From an uncultured Prevotellaceae bacterium (lineage in GTDB: Bacteria; Bacteroidota; Bacteroidia; Bacteroidales; Bacteroidaceae): DNA of 64,000 nt. The notes beneath the pieces were generated by a model that was given only the letters and a program-made list of their open reading frames with translations, made no database searches and was not told where the DNA came from. The stretch spans positions 78,704 through 142,703 of the forward strand of contig CADASP010000017.1 of assembly GCA_902790625.1 (NCBI GenBank), in the 5' to 3' direction. The translations under genes and the position numbers were made by a program. The stretch's first letter is position 1; each line of letters starts with the position of its first letter. This document shows positions 17,200-25,110 of this stretch, piece after piece.

Positions 17200-17661
17200 T
17201 TATTTATACTGGTTAATATCAATTGCCTTGGGCTTCTGGGCCTCGTGCTTGTGCTCTGTGCCGTTATAGACGTAGAGGTTGTTCAGCAGACTGCGTCCGA
17301 GGGGGCCTTTGGGCAGCATGCCCTTCACGGCGTGCCTCAGAATGCGCTCCACTCCGAAGGGCTTCTTGCGCAGCTCGGCGGGGGTGTTGAAGCGCTGGCC
17401 ACCGGGATAGCCAGTATAACGTGTGTAAACCTTGTCGGTTTCTTTCTTGCCGGTGAATTTCACTTTGTCGGCATTGATGATGATGACGTTGTCGCCGCAG
17501 TCTACATGCGGGGTGAAGCTGGGCTTGTATTTGCCGCGGATGAGCTTGGCGACCTTAGAAGCCAGGCGTCCCACCACCTGATCGGTAGCGTCGATGACGA
17601 CCCACTCCTTCTTGGCTGTCTCTTTGTTCACAGAGACGGTCTTGTAACTTAAAGTGTTCAT
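17200..17661 (-). CDS. rplM: 50S ribosomal protein L13
   Basis: A 153-residue L13. Motifs: WVVIDATDQVVGRLASKVAKLIRGK, DCGDNVIIINADKVKFTGKK, YTGYPGGQR, ILRHAVKGMLPKGPLGRSLLNNLYVYNG. First gene of the L13-S9 operon. A -7 box TACCTTTG lies on the minus strand at 17812-17819, giving an untranslated leader of roughly 150 nt; such leaders often hold ribosomal-protein autoregulation, but no known leader fold was recognised. Confidence 0.98.
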   Translation of the reverse strand: MNTLSYKTVSVNKETAKKEWVVIDATDQVVGRLASKVAKLIRGKYKPSFTPHVDCGDNVIIINADKVKFTGKKETDKVYTRYTGYPGGQRFNTPAELRKKPFGVERILRHAVKGMLPKGPLGRSLLNNLYVYNGTEHKHEAQKPKAIDINQYK

Positions 17662-18156
17662 TTCTTCGTTTAATTACTAAAAAACAGATTTACTTTATAA
17701 AGTTTTAATGATGATGAACGCCGATTCACAAACCACGATGTCCGGCCAAAGACAAGCGCTATTTACACGACGCCCAAGGGGATTCTAAGTCTCTCCCCAA
17801 TAATCGGACTGCAAAGGTACTGCTTTTTTGCCTAAAAGAATGAATCGTGAGGCTTTCGCTCGTTGTTTTTTACGATTATTTAACGTTTGAAGGCGGACTG
17901 CGCATCAACTCAACCGCCTATTGCTTTAACAACGAATTTTACGAGAATTGTCGAAGACCACCACGAGAAACGCAGAAATTAAACGAATTCCATGCGGTTT
18001 GTTGACTCATATTGTTTTACAATGTCATGTCTTCTATGCGTCAAACAGTTTGTTTTTTACATAAAATGATTATCCGCATATAAGTGAATAATTTGGGACG
18101 ATTATAATGGACGCATAAGCCCTAAATGGCTATTTTACCATTGCCTGAATAATTAT
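17662..18156. other. Gap upstream of rplM
   Basis: About 500 bp without a gene. It contains the rplM leader and -7 box (17812-17819). The stretch 17820-18156 is AT-rich with no reading frame or repeat I can support. Confidence 0.6.
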
Positions 18157-18316
18157 TGAGTCCACTTGAAGAAGACGCAATATGGTAGCAGTAGTGAAAA
18201 AAACAAAGCGGAGCCGCTCCCCTCTTGAACCCTGCCCATACGGGGAAAAGCAGGGTTCAAGAGGGGAGCGGCTCCGCATTGTTTTTAGTGGCTGTGCACT
18301 TTTTCAAGTGGACTCA
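18157..18316. repeat. Nested inverted-repeat element
   Basis: Outer perfect 14-bp inverted repeats TGAGTCCACTTGAA (18157-18170) and TTCAAGTGGACTCA (18303-18316) enclose a perfect 27-bp stem (18208-18234 and 18251-18277; arms begin GCGGAGCCGCTCCCCTCTTG) with a 16-nt loop. The right outer repeat abuts the stop codon of the frameshifted gene at 18317. A related sequence, GAGTACACTTGAAAAAGG, lies at 19220-19237. Resembles a small non-autonomous inverted-repeat element; no target duplication was identified. Confidence 0.85.
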
Positions 18317-19007
18317 TTATTTCACGTAGACTTTTTTGCTTCCGAGAATGTAGAGGCCGGTGGTGGGCTTGCCGCTTAGCTTGCGTCCATTCAGCGAGTA
18401 CCAGCCTTCCTCTTTCAGGTCGAAGGGCAGGCAGAGCGTGTTCCAGTTGCCGTTTTTGTAGAGTGTGCGACCCTGTAGCATCACGTCGAGGTAGTCTCCG
18501 TTGTGTATACCGATGACTGAGCTGTTGTCGGCATCATCGGCCAAAGCGAAGGCGCTGATGGGCATGACCGTCACCGTGACGTCGTCGGGCATGGCGAATT
18601 TATAGTTTGTGGCATCCACCTTGGTGGCGTATTCTGTGACGTTCTCGCCACCAGTCGTGGTATATGTCAAAGCCGTCTGGCTGATGGCTTCGCCCTCGAC
18701 GGTGGGGGTCACCGTCAGCGTCACCACATCGTTTTTGTCGGCTCCTATGGCCCCCACCAAACCATCGACTAATGTGGGCGTCCCACCGTTCACGCTGGCT
18801 TCGATGGTGCAGTGGTTGGCTGTCATCAGATAGATGGCCGACTTGAAGGTGGTAGCCACCGTGACGGCCTCGGAGGGCATGGTGAAGGTATAGACACTTT
18901 CTTGGATAGATGCCCTCGTCACGTTGACACTGTTGTTGCTCGTTGCCCTAACACCGCTGACTGCAAAGCAGAGCAGTATAAGCAATAAAAAACAGTTTTT
19001 CCCTCAT
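18317..19007 (-). pseudogene. Secreted protein gene with Prevotella-type C-terminal tail, frameshifted in the signal peptide
   Basis: The open frame gives 222 residues from a TTG at 18985, beginning inside a signal peptide (LLILLCFAVSGVRA). An ATG at 19007 starts MREKLF in another frame; removing one A from the six-A run at 18987-18992 joins them into a normal signal peptide, MREKLFLLLILLCFAVSGVRA-like. The mature part has repeats with the pattern YTFTMPSEAVTV / YKFAMPDDVTVTV and ends WYSLNGRKLSGKPTTGLYIL then KKVYVK, the tail common on Prevotella secreted proteins. NGNWNTLCLPFDL runs straight into KEEGWYSLNG, which looks like an internal deletion. Sequencing error, decay or slippage-based switching are all possible. 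Confidence 0.65.
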
Positions 19008-19402
19008 GCTATGATTCCTATTTTTAATCGTTAATAATCTGCACTTTATATCAGCGTTTTCTAACCATATATATAATATATTATTACGCCTACATGTATG
19101 GAAAGCTTACACCCATTAATCCCTTTCTGTCTTTTTATTTAAAACGCGTGCAAAGGTAACCAAAAATTTTGACCTGTTGAGGTTGGAAAGGATAGATTTG
19201 CCGTTTAAAAAACATAATAGAGTACACTTGAAAAAGGCCATCATGCACATTTTGTTATGATTATCCGCATGTACTCGATAGGCTTGTCTGCGCTCGACCT
19301 TGGTCGCTTGCCACTGGAGGGACGCAAGAAAGGCCAACAAGCCAATACCCCAGGGCATCGCCCTGGGGTATTGGCTCATTACTCCTTCGGGGCGCTATCG
19401 GG
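19008..19402. other. Repeat-rich gap, left part
   Basis: No supportable gene. Contains the GAGTACACTTGAAAAAGG sequence (19220-19237), a CTCGACCTTGGTCGCTTGC motif at 19287-19306 also seen in reverse near 47805-47821, and a perfect 17-bp stem AGCCAATACCCCAGGGC-ATC-GCCCTGGGGTATTGGCT (about 19339-19375). Confidence 0.65.
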
Positions 19403-19665
19403 TGATTGCGGATAACCATTTTTCTATATTCATCATCACTTACAAATCTCGGTTGGCAGCGGCCGTTGCCATCATTGGCGGCGTTCGCTGCCATCATTGG
19501 CAGCGGCCGCTGCCAATCATGTCCCCGCCCGCTGCCAACCGAAAAAGCATGGCCCTTTTCCCGCTGCGGTGCCTCCCGCTCCCTGTTTGTCGTGCGCCGC
19601 CTCTCCTGAATGCACCCCATTTCGCTCGTCATCAGCAATGCTCACCTGCATGTCATCACTTTTTA
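19403..19665 (+). repeat. Dispersed repeat block, locus B, with tandem palindrome
   Basis: Begins GATTGCGGATAACCATTTTT, passes through TATATTCATCATCACTT, the tandem GGCAGCGGCCGCTGCC-type palindrome (19453-19539), then CGAAAAAGCATG, CGGTGCCTCCCGCTCCCTGTTTG and CCCCATTTCGCTCGTCATCA, ending near TTTTTAGCGAATTG. Nearly the whole block recurs in reverse at 54810-55050, and its first half at 2870-3012. Confidence 0.88.
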
Positions 19666-19689
19666 GCGAATTGCTTACAAAAATTCATT

Positions 19690-19786
19690 CCACGACGTGG
19701 AACGATAAAACCACGACGTGGAACGAGAATTTCACGACGAGAAACAAACTTTTTTTATACACCCACACAAAATCTTGTGGAGCCTA
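19690..19786 (+). repeat. CCACGACGTGGAACGA tandem repeat module
   Basis: Three degenerate copies of CCACGACGTGGAACGA with AT-rich joints, then ACGAGAAACAAACTTT and a tail ending AAATCTTGTGG. The same module is at 54640-54735 on the same strand, although the neighbouring palindrome block is inverted there. Confidence 0.85.
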
Positions 19787-19946
19787 AATTAAAGCCTCTA
19801 AGGAGTCAAAGGAGGAAATAGATGAGACTGCCCCCTGTAACGGCCTATGGTTTTTGGGGAACCGTCTTTTCAGCCGTACCTGGTTGCGCTTTTTCGTCCA
19901 TACCCATGCGTCGCGTTTCTGCGATGGCACCTTCTTGCTTGAATGT

Positions 19947-20231
19947 TCAGCGCATCTTTTTCTTGCCGAAGAAGGAGAGTATGCGGGCGGCATCCTTGTA
20001 GCTGCGGCGCAGCTTGCGCAACATCAGGAAAGCATCGATGGCGAGTGCCGAATTGGCGATGACCGACTGCACGAACTGTCCCCGCGTGGACTCTGAGGGC
20101 TTCACGAAGAGCGTGCGCCACAGCTGGTGCACCTGCTGTTGCTGGCTATCCATCTGCTGGCGCAACTGCTGCTTGCGGTTGCGGATGTCGTCGAGTGTGC
20201 GGTACGAAGAGTTCGTGTTGTCGGTTGTCAT
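19947..20231 (-). CDS. Hypothetical protein, last gene of the YtxH/holin-like operon
   Basis: A 94-residue protein starting at the ATG giving MTTDNTNSSYRTLDDIRNRK; the frame stays open upstream only because a GC-rich repeat lacks stops, so the longer start is rejected. Residues 1-45 are charged and Gln-rich (RKQQLRQQMDSQQQQVHQLW, probably helical), followed by SVIANSALAIDAFLMLRKL, weakly hydrophobic, and a basic tail ending FFGKKKMR. No family was recognised. The position after YtxH and holin-like genes suggests an envelope role. Confidence 0.6.
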   Translation of the reverse strand: MTTDNTNSSYRTLDDIRNRKQQLRQQMDSQQQQVHQLWRTLFVKPSESTRGQFVQSVIANSALAIDAFLMLRKLRRSYKDAARILSFFGKKKMR

Positions 20232-20261
20232 GGTTGTCGAGTTGAGGAATTGAGGAGTGGT

Positions 20262-20338
20262 AAAGCCCCCCTTTCGCCCCCCCCCCGAGGGGGGCACAAT
20301 AGTATGGCGGGGCTTGGGGGGGGAGGGGTTTTCCCCCC
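20262..20338. repeat. GC-rich palindrome, intergenic, truncated relative of the in-frame element
   Basis: AAAGCCCCCCTTTCGCCCC, a C-run, then GAGGGGGGCACAATAG closely matches the left half of the copy at 35528-35621 read on the minus strand. It is followed by GGCGGGGCTTGGGGGGGGAG. It fills the gap between two operon genes. Confidence 0.75.
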
Positions 20339-20686
20339 TCATTCAAGCAGCAGATGTGCCAATCGGCGCACCAGCGGGCGCTCGATCCATGGCTTGCGAA
20401 ATGTCCACACTACGAACAGGACGAGAGCGTGGAAAGCGGCCATGAGCAGGAAGGCGGTCACGAAGCCCACATGATGCGACAGCCACGTGACGAGAGCCAT
20501 GGACACGAAAATGGCCACGATGATGGCAATGAAAAGCAAAAGGGCATAGAGAGCTATCGCCTTGAGCAGGCGCACAGCTCTCTCTGCCAAGTCGAGCCGG
20601 GCATATTCTGCCCTTTGGCTCAGGTAATCTTTCACCGCCTCAATCAGTTGTGCGACGGTTTCAACATGCTTGTCGCTCGAGAACAT
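20339..20686 (-). CDS. Phage-holin-family-like small membrane protein
   Basis: A 115-residue protein. The N-terminal 40 residues are amphipathic (QLIEAVKDYLSQRAEYARLDLAERAVRLLK), then two hydrophobic hairpin segments (ALYALLLFIAIIVAIFVSMALV and VGFVTAFLLMAAFHALVLFVVW) and a basic end. This layout matches the holin-like/DUF1469 envelope proteins commonly found next to YtxH proteins. It is not evidence of a phage. Likely co-transcribed with the YtxH gene 6 bp upstream. Confidence 0.8.
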   Translation of the reverse strand: MFSSDKHVETVAQLIEAVKDYLSQRAEYARLDLAERAVRLLKAIALYALLLFIAIIVAIFVSMALVTWLSHHVGFVTAFLLMAAFHALVLFVVWTFRKPWIERPLVRRLAHLLLE

Positions 20687-20692
20687 CTTTGC

Positions 20693-20899
20693 TTAGTCGG
20701 CCACTTCCTCCAGGTCGTCGACGAGGTCGCCAACGTCCTTATGACTCAGCTTGATGTTGTGTTTCTGTAGGAAGCTGTCCACGGTGTCGGTGATTTTCTT
20801 CCTGGTGTCCTTGCCTGTCTCGGGTGCAAGCAGCAAGCCTACGGCGGCACCGGCGATGGCTCCGCCGATAAATGTGCCAAGATAACCTAATCCTTTCAT
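20693..20899 (-). CDS. YtxH domain protein
   Basis: A 68-residue protein with one Gly/Ala-rich membrane segment (YLGTFIGGAIAGAAVGLLLAP) followed by ETGKDTRKKITDTVDSFLQ, the YtxH signature. Members are general-stress-associated small envelope proteins of uncertain function. First gene of a three-gene minus-strand operon; a -7 box TAAATTTG lies at 20946-20953. Confidence 0.88.
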   Translation of the reverse strand: MKGLGYLGTFIGGAIAGAAVGLLLAPETGKDTRKKITDTVDSFLQKHNIKLSHKDVGDLVDDLEEVAD

Positions 20900-21151
20900 G
20901 TTGTAGAATAATGTTTAAGTTAGACAATCAGTTCGTTCTTGGCCGCAAATTTACGAATTTTTCTTTAACGGTGGCAGGAAAACATGTTATTTTTTCGTTA
21001 AAAATGTTAGTTTTTGTTCATTTAACAAAGTTTATGCAGAAAAATGCTTGTTTTTTCGCTGATTATTTGTAATTTCGCGCTGTCTTAAAGCCCCAAGGAG
21101 CTTTGGTGGTGACGAACTTCAAAGAATTCAAATAATATTTTTTAAAACACT

Positions 21152-21670
21152 ATGAAGAAAATTGTGATTATGTGCGCCGGCATTTGCCTGGCCATGTCGA
21201 TGGTGAGTTGCGGCTCGAGTGAGAAAGCTTACAAGAAGGCCTACGAGAAGGCCCAGGCTCAGGCCCAGCAGCAGGCTCAGACCCAGCAGCCAGTGCAGAC
21301 AGTGGTGCAGCCCGTGAAGACCGAGACGCCGGTGGTGACGCAGGTGCAGACGGTGCCCTCGAACCAGACGCAGGTGGTTGACAACCGCGATAACGTGCAG
21401 GTGCGCCAGGAGGTGGTGAAAATCGTCAGTGGCGCCGGCTTGAAGGCCTACAGCGTGGTGGTGGGCTCGTTCTCGGTGATTGCCAATGCCGAGGGGCTGC
21501 AGCAGCGCCTGAAGAATGCTGGCTATGCCGCACAGATTGTGAAGAACGAGGAGCGCAACATGTATCGCGTCGTGGCTTCCACCTTCAGCGACAAAGCATC
21601 GGCTGTGCAGAGCCGCGACCAGCTGCGTGGCACCTATCAGGATGCGTGGCTGCTCTATTCTGCAAAATAA
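21152..21670 (+). CDS. SPOR domain lipoprotein
   Basis: A 172-residue lipoprotein with signal MKKIVIMCAGICLAMSMVSCG and lipidated Cys at residue 20. A Gln/Ala repeat linker (KAQAQAQQQAQTQQPVQTV) leads to a C-terminal SPOR domain (about residues 97-170: AYSVVVGSFSVIANAEGLQQ, YRVVASTFSDKASAV), which binds denuded peptidoglycan glycan strands. A near-consensus promoter (CTTG, 19 bp, TAATTTCG at 21070-21077) precedes it. A role at the division site or in envelope integrity is inferred from the domain. Confidence 0.93.
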   Translation: MKKIVIMCAGICLAMSMVSCGSSEKAYKKAYEKAQAQAQQQAQTQQPVQTVVQPVKTETPVVTQVQTVPSNQTQVVDNRDNVQVRQEVVKIVSGAGLKAYSVVVGSFSVIANAEGLQQRLKNAGYAAQIVKNEERNMYRVVASTFSDKASAVQSRDQLRGTYQDAWLLYSAK

Positions 21671-21701
21671 TTTCGATAAGGACATAGACACTCTTTGACG
21701 C

Positions 21702-22124
21702 TTGGCCCGAATCCTTTCGATTGACTATGGCCGGAAGCGCACCGGACTGGCAGTATCCGACCCTCTGCAGCTGATAGCTGGAGGGTTGGCTACTGTTGCC
21801 ACACATGAATTGTTCGACTGGCTGAAGGCATACCTGCAGCGTGAGCCGGTGGAGCGCATCGTGGTGGGCGAGCCGCGACAACCCAATGGCAAGCCCAGCG
21901 AGAACTGGGAGCGCGTGCACCAGTTTGTCAACCGATGGCGCAAGGCTGTGCCCGAGGTGCCTATCGAACTCTTCGACGAGCGCTTCACCAGCGTGCTGGC
22001 CCATCGCGCGATGATTGATGGCGGTCTGCGAAAGAAGGCACGGCAGGACAAGGCGCTCGTAGACGAGATCTCGGCCACCATCATCTTGCAGAACTATATG
22101 GAGGCCTTACGAGTTAGGAGTTAG
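21702..22124 (+). CDS. ruvX: RuvX/YqgF family protein (pre-16S rRNA nuclease)
   Basis: A 140-residue RNase H-fold protein starting at TTG. Motifs: ILSIDYGRKRTGLAVSD with the first Asp, IVVGEPRQPNGKPSE, ELFDERFTSVLAHRA, and the C-terminal Asp in ALVDEISATIILQNYM. The family matures the 16S rRNA 5' end in E. coli and was earlier called a putative Holliday junction resolvase. The last residues (RVRS) and the TAG stop are encoded by a GAGTTAGGAGT repeat that fills the gap to def. Confidence 0.92.
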   Translation: MARILSIDYGRKRTGLAVSDPLQLIAGGLATVATHELFDWLKAYLQREPVERIVVGEPRQPNGKPSENWERVHQFVNRWRKAVPEVPIELFDERFTSVLAHRAMIDGGLRKKARQDKALVDEISATIILQNYMEALRVRS

Positions 22125-22337
22125 GAGTGAGGAGTTCTTTGAGTGAGGAGTTAGGAGTTAGGAGTTACCCTAACTCGAAAGAACTCCCCGACGCGAAGCT
22201 CTCAACTCGAAGCTCCCGACTCGAAACAACTCCTAACTCCTCACTCCTAACTCCTAACTCAAAAGAACTCCTAACTCAAAATAACTCCTAACTCCTAACT
22301 CCTAACTCGAAAGAACTCCTAACTCAAAAGAACTCCC
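22110..22337. repeat. GAGTTAGGAGT / AACTCCTAACTC repeat array
   Basis: Plus-sense GAGTTAGGAGT units at 22110-22165 are followed by complementary AACTCCTAACTCC units and the variants AACTCGAAAGAACTCC and AACTCAAAAGAACTCC up to the def start. The two halves can form a long hairpin. Both orientations carry stop codons in every frame. Confidence 0.92.
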
Positions 22338-22338
22338 A

Positions 22339-22899
22339 ATGATATTACCTATATATATATATGGTCAGCCTGTGCTTCGCAAGGTGACCGACGACATCAC
22401 CCCCGACTATCCTGAACTGGAGAAGCTGATAGCCGACATGTGGGAGACGCTGGCCCAGAGCGAAGGCATCGGTCTGGCAGCTCCGCAGGTGGGACTGCCC
22501 ATCAGGTTGAGCGTCATCGACCTGCGCCCGCTGGCCGAAGACTATCCCGAATACAAGGACTTCCAACAAGTGTATATCAATCCACATATCGTGGAAAAAG
22601 ACGAGGCCCACACCGCATCATCCGAAGAGGGATGCCTCTCGCTGCCCGCCATCCATGAGAAGGTGGTGCGCCCCACCCGCATCCGCGTGAAGTGGCAGGA
22701 CGAGCAGTTCGTGCAGCACGATGAGTGGGTGGAAGGCTATCTGGCCCGCGTGATGCAGCACGAGTTCGACCATTTGGACGGGCACATGTTTATCGACCAC
22801 ATCTCGCCCCTGCGCAAGCAGCTCATCAAGAGCAAGCTGAAGGCGCTGACGCAGGGCCGATACCACTGCAACTACAAGACGAAGCCGGTGAGGAAGTGA
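22339..22899 (+). CDS. def: Peptide deformylase
   Basis: A 186-residue deformylase removing formyl from N-terminal Met. All three active-site motifs are intact: [10 protein letters not shown] (residues about 46-55), EEGCLSLP with the metal Cys, and QHEFDHLDG with two metal His and the catalytic Glu. Length is normal. Its ATG sits directly at the end of a repeat array; the first codons ([13 protein letters not shown]) match the family, so the start is secure. Confidence 0.97.
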   Translation: MILPIYIYGQPVLRKVTDDITPDYPELEKLIADMWETLAQSEGIGLAAPQVGLPIRLSVIDLRPLAEDYPEYKDFQQVYINPHIVEKDEAHTASSEEGCLSLPAIHEKVVRPTRIRVKWQDEQFVQHDEWVEGYLARVMQHEFDHLDGHMFIDHISPLRKQLIKSKLKALTQGRYHCNYKTKPVRK

Positions 22900-22994
22900 A
22901 AAGTGAAGAGTGAAAGTGAAGAGTGAAAGTGAAGAGTGAAGAATATGCTTCCAACTCCGTTTTCTGCAGCCATGGCAGACGTTCTGTGTTGCGT

Positions 22995-24968
22995 ATGTTG
23001 TTCTGCGCGACACTCTTCATTCTTCACGCTACATTCTTTGCCACTCCTGCCAAGGCGCAATACAACACCGACCGCCTCATCACCATCGGCCGCTCAGCCC
23101 TCTACTACGAGGACTATGTGCTGTCGATGCAATATTTCAACCAGGTTATCACGCAGAAACCTTTTCTTTATGAGCCGTGGTTTCTGCGCGGGATAGCCAA
23201 ATACCATCTCGACGATTTTGGCGGCGCCGAGCAGGATTGTACCGAAGCCATCAATCGAAATCCCTTTGTGGTGGGCATCTACGAGCTGCGTGGCCTCTGC
23301 CGCATTCAGCAGAGCAAATACCACGATGCCATCGCCGACTATAACCGCGCCTTGCGCCTGTTGCCCAACAATCGTTCCATCTGGCACAACAGGGTGCTAT
23401 GCCACATCCAGAACGAGGAGTACGACGAGGCGCTGCTCGAACTGGACACCATCCATCAGCGATGGAGCCAGTATGCCCCCGCCTATACCATGCAGGCCGA
23501 CGTGCATCTGCAGCAGAAGGACACGGCACAGGCCATCACCGCACTGGAGAAAAGTCTGGAGCTGGACCCCTACGACGGGAAGACCTGGGCGGTGAGGAGC
23601 CTCATCAGCCTGCGGCGGGCGCAATGGGCCGATGCCGAGCAGCAGCTCGACAAGGCCATTCACCTGCAGCCCAAGACCGGCGGCTACTACATCAACCGAG
23701 CACTGGCACGCTACAACCAGAATAACCTGCGAGGAGCTATGGCCGACTACGACATGGCCCTCGACCTGGAACCCAACAACTTCCTGGGACACTACAATCG
23801 TGGACTGCTGCGCACCGACGTGGGCGACGACAACCGCGCCATCCTCGACTTCGACTTTGTGCTGCGCCTGGAGCCCGACAACATGCTCGCCCTCTTCAAC
23901 CGGGGCGTGCTGCTGGAGCGCACCGGCGACATCAAGGGCGCCATCAACGACTACACGAAGGTCATTGAGGAATATCCCAACTTCCACACTGGCATCCTCT
24001 ATCGTGCTCGTTGCTACCGGCGGCTTGGCATGACGCAGAAGGCCGAGCTGGAGGAGTTTCGCGTCTACAAGGAGCAGCTCTATCAGCACCTCTATGGCAT
24101 ACAGCCCGGCAATGGCAAGCGCAGCCAGCGCAAGCGCAGCGACCTGGACCCCGACAAATACAATGAGCTGGTGGTGGAAGACGAGCAGGAGCCTGAGCGC
24201 GAATACCAAAGCGACTATCGCGGCCACGTGCAGAACCGCAAGGCCGACATGGAGCTGCTGCCCATGTTTGCCCTCTCGCTGCAGGCCCAGCACGACGAGG
24301 TGAGCACTACTCGGCACTACGATGCTGCCGTAGAACGTCTCAACCGCCTGCGCCAGGGGCGCACCGTCTTCGTCAGCAACCAGCATGCCCAGCTCGACAC
24401 CCGCCACTCCGACAGCTATTTCAGCTATATCGACTCGCTCTGCACCGCCATCGACGCGGCAGGGACGATGCAGCGCACCATGCCCCTGCTGCTGGAACGC
24501 GCCGTGGCCTACGCTGCCGTGCAAGACAACGACGCCGCCATCCACGACCTGACGATTCTGCTGGCAGAAGACTCTACGCAGATGTTGGCGCTGTGGCAGC
24601 GTGCCGTGTGCCGACAGCGCAACATCCTCTTTGCTGCTTCCGAGGGGAAGAACACCGAGATGGCTCAGCACGCCGTGGCCTCCGACCTACAGGATGCCTT
24701 GCGGCAAAGCCCAAACAACGCATACCTGCTCTACAACATGGGGTGCCTGTTGGCATGGCAGCAAGCCTTCAGCGAGGCCACCGACTACTTCAGCCGTGCC
24801 ATCGAAGCGGAGCCGCAGCTGGCTGAGGCCTACTACAACCGGGGCCTCTGCCGTCTGCATCAGGAACTGACGGCCGAGGGCACCGCCGACCTGAGCAAGG
24901 CTGGCGAGCTGGGCATGTACCAAGCTTATAGCATCATCAAAAAATACAGAAAGAATGTCGCAAAATAA
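22995..24968 (+). CDS. Secreted tetratricopeptide repeat protein
   Basis: A 657-residue protein from the ATG giving signal peptide MLFCATLFILHATFFATPAKA. An in-frame start at 22923 would add residues encoded by a GTGAAGAGTGAA gap repeat and is rejected. At least eight TPR units follow (for example YLDYxW patterns such as AIADYNRALRLLPNN, AMADYDMALDLEPNN, AILDFDFVLRLEPDN, AINDYTKVIEEYPN), then a charged central linker, and a second TPR group near the C-terminus (ATDYFSRAIEAEPQLAEAYY). A protein-protein scaffold in the periplasm or envelope is inferred. The stop overlaps a small downstream reading frame. Confidence 0.88.
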   Translation: MLFCATLFILHATFFATPAKAQYNTDRLITIGRSALYYEDYVLSMQYFNQVITQKPFLYEPWFLRGIAKYHLDDFGGAEQDCTEAINRNPFVVGIYELRGLCRIQQSKYHDAIADYNRALRLLPNNRSIWHNRVLCHIQNEEYDEALLELDTIHQRWSQYAPAYTMQADVHLQQKDTAQAITALEKSLELDPYDGKTWAVRSLISLRRAQWADAEQQLDKAIHLQPKTGGYYINRALARYNQNNLRGAMADYDMALDLEPNNFLGHYNRGLLRTDVGDDNRAILDFDFVLRLEPDNMLALFNRGVLLERTGDIKGAINDYTKVIEEYPNFHTGILYRARCYRRLGMTQKAELEEFRVYKEQLYQHLYGIQPGNGKRSQRKRSDLDPDKYNELVVEDEQEPEREYQSDYRGHVQNRKADMELLPMFALSLQAQHDEVSTTRHYDAAVERLNRLRQGRTVFVSNQHAQLDTRHSDSYFSYIDSLCTAIDAAGTMQRTMPLLLERAVAYAAVQDNDAAIHDLTILLAEDSTQMLALWQRAVCRQRNILFAASEGKNTEMAQHAVASDLQDALRQSPNNAYLLYNMGCLLAWQQAFSEATDYFSRAIEAEPQLAEAYYNRGLCRLHQELTAEGTADLSKAGELGMYQAYSIIKKYRKNVAK

Positions 24969-25107
24969 GGAATCCATCACCTGGAGCCGCATGCTCAGCA
25001 CCGTGCCCACCATGGCCGAGCGGATGAATCTCACCATGGCCGCCAAGGCGCTGGGCATTGAAAATGAGCAACTCGACGAGTGGATGCTCACTGCCGAGGG
25101 CGACTAA
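24955..25107 (+). CDS. Small hypothetical protein overlapping the TPR gene
   Basis: A 50-residue frame starting 14 bp before the TPR stop (ATGTCGCAAAATAAGG) and ending GCCGAGGGCGACTAA. The protein runs MSQNKESITWSRMLSTVPTM and ends DEWMLTAEGD; the middle (AERMNLTMAAKALGIENEQL) looks helical, with a pattern like a short helix-turn-helix. Overlap with the upstream gene, codon use matching the neighbours and a clean stop 3 bp before the convergent CapA stop support a real coupled gene. Function unknown. Confidence 0.6.
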   Translation: MSQNKESITWSRMLSTVPTMAERMNLTMAAKALGIENEQLDEWMLTAEGD

Positions 25108-25110
25108 GCA

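Noticed and set aside
20339..20899. Prophage remnant, from the holin-like gene
   Set aside because: Holin-like DUF1469 and YtxH pairs are common chromosomal envelope genes; no other phage genes are nearby.
22110..22337. Possible CRISPR array from regular short repeats
   Set aside because: Units are about 7-14 bp with no unique spacers and appear in both orientations; no cas genes in the window.
23397..24671. 424-codon minus-strand frame opposite the TPR gene
   Set aside because: Antisense shadow of a GC-rich gene; the sense strand has clear TPR units and a signal peptide.
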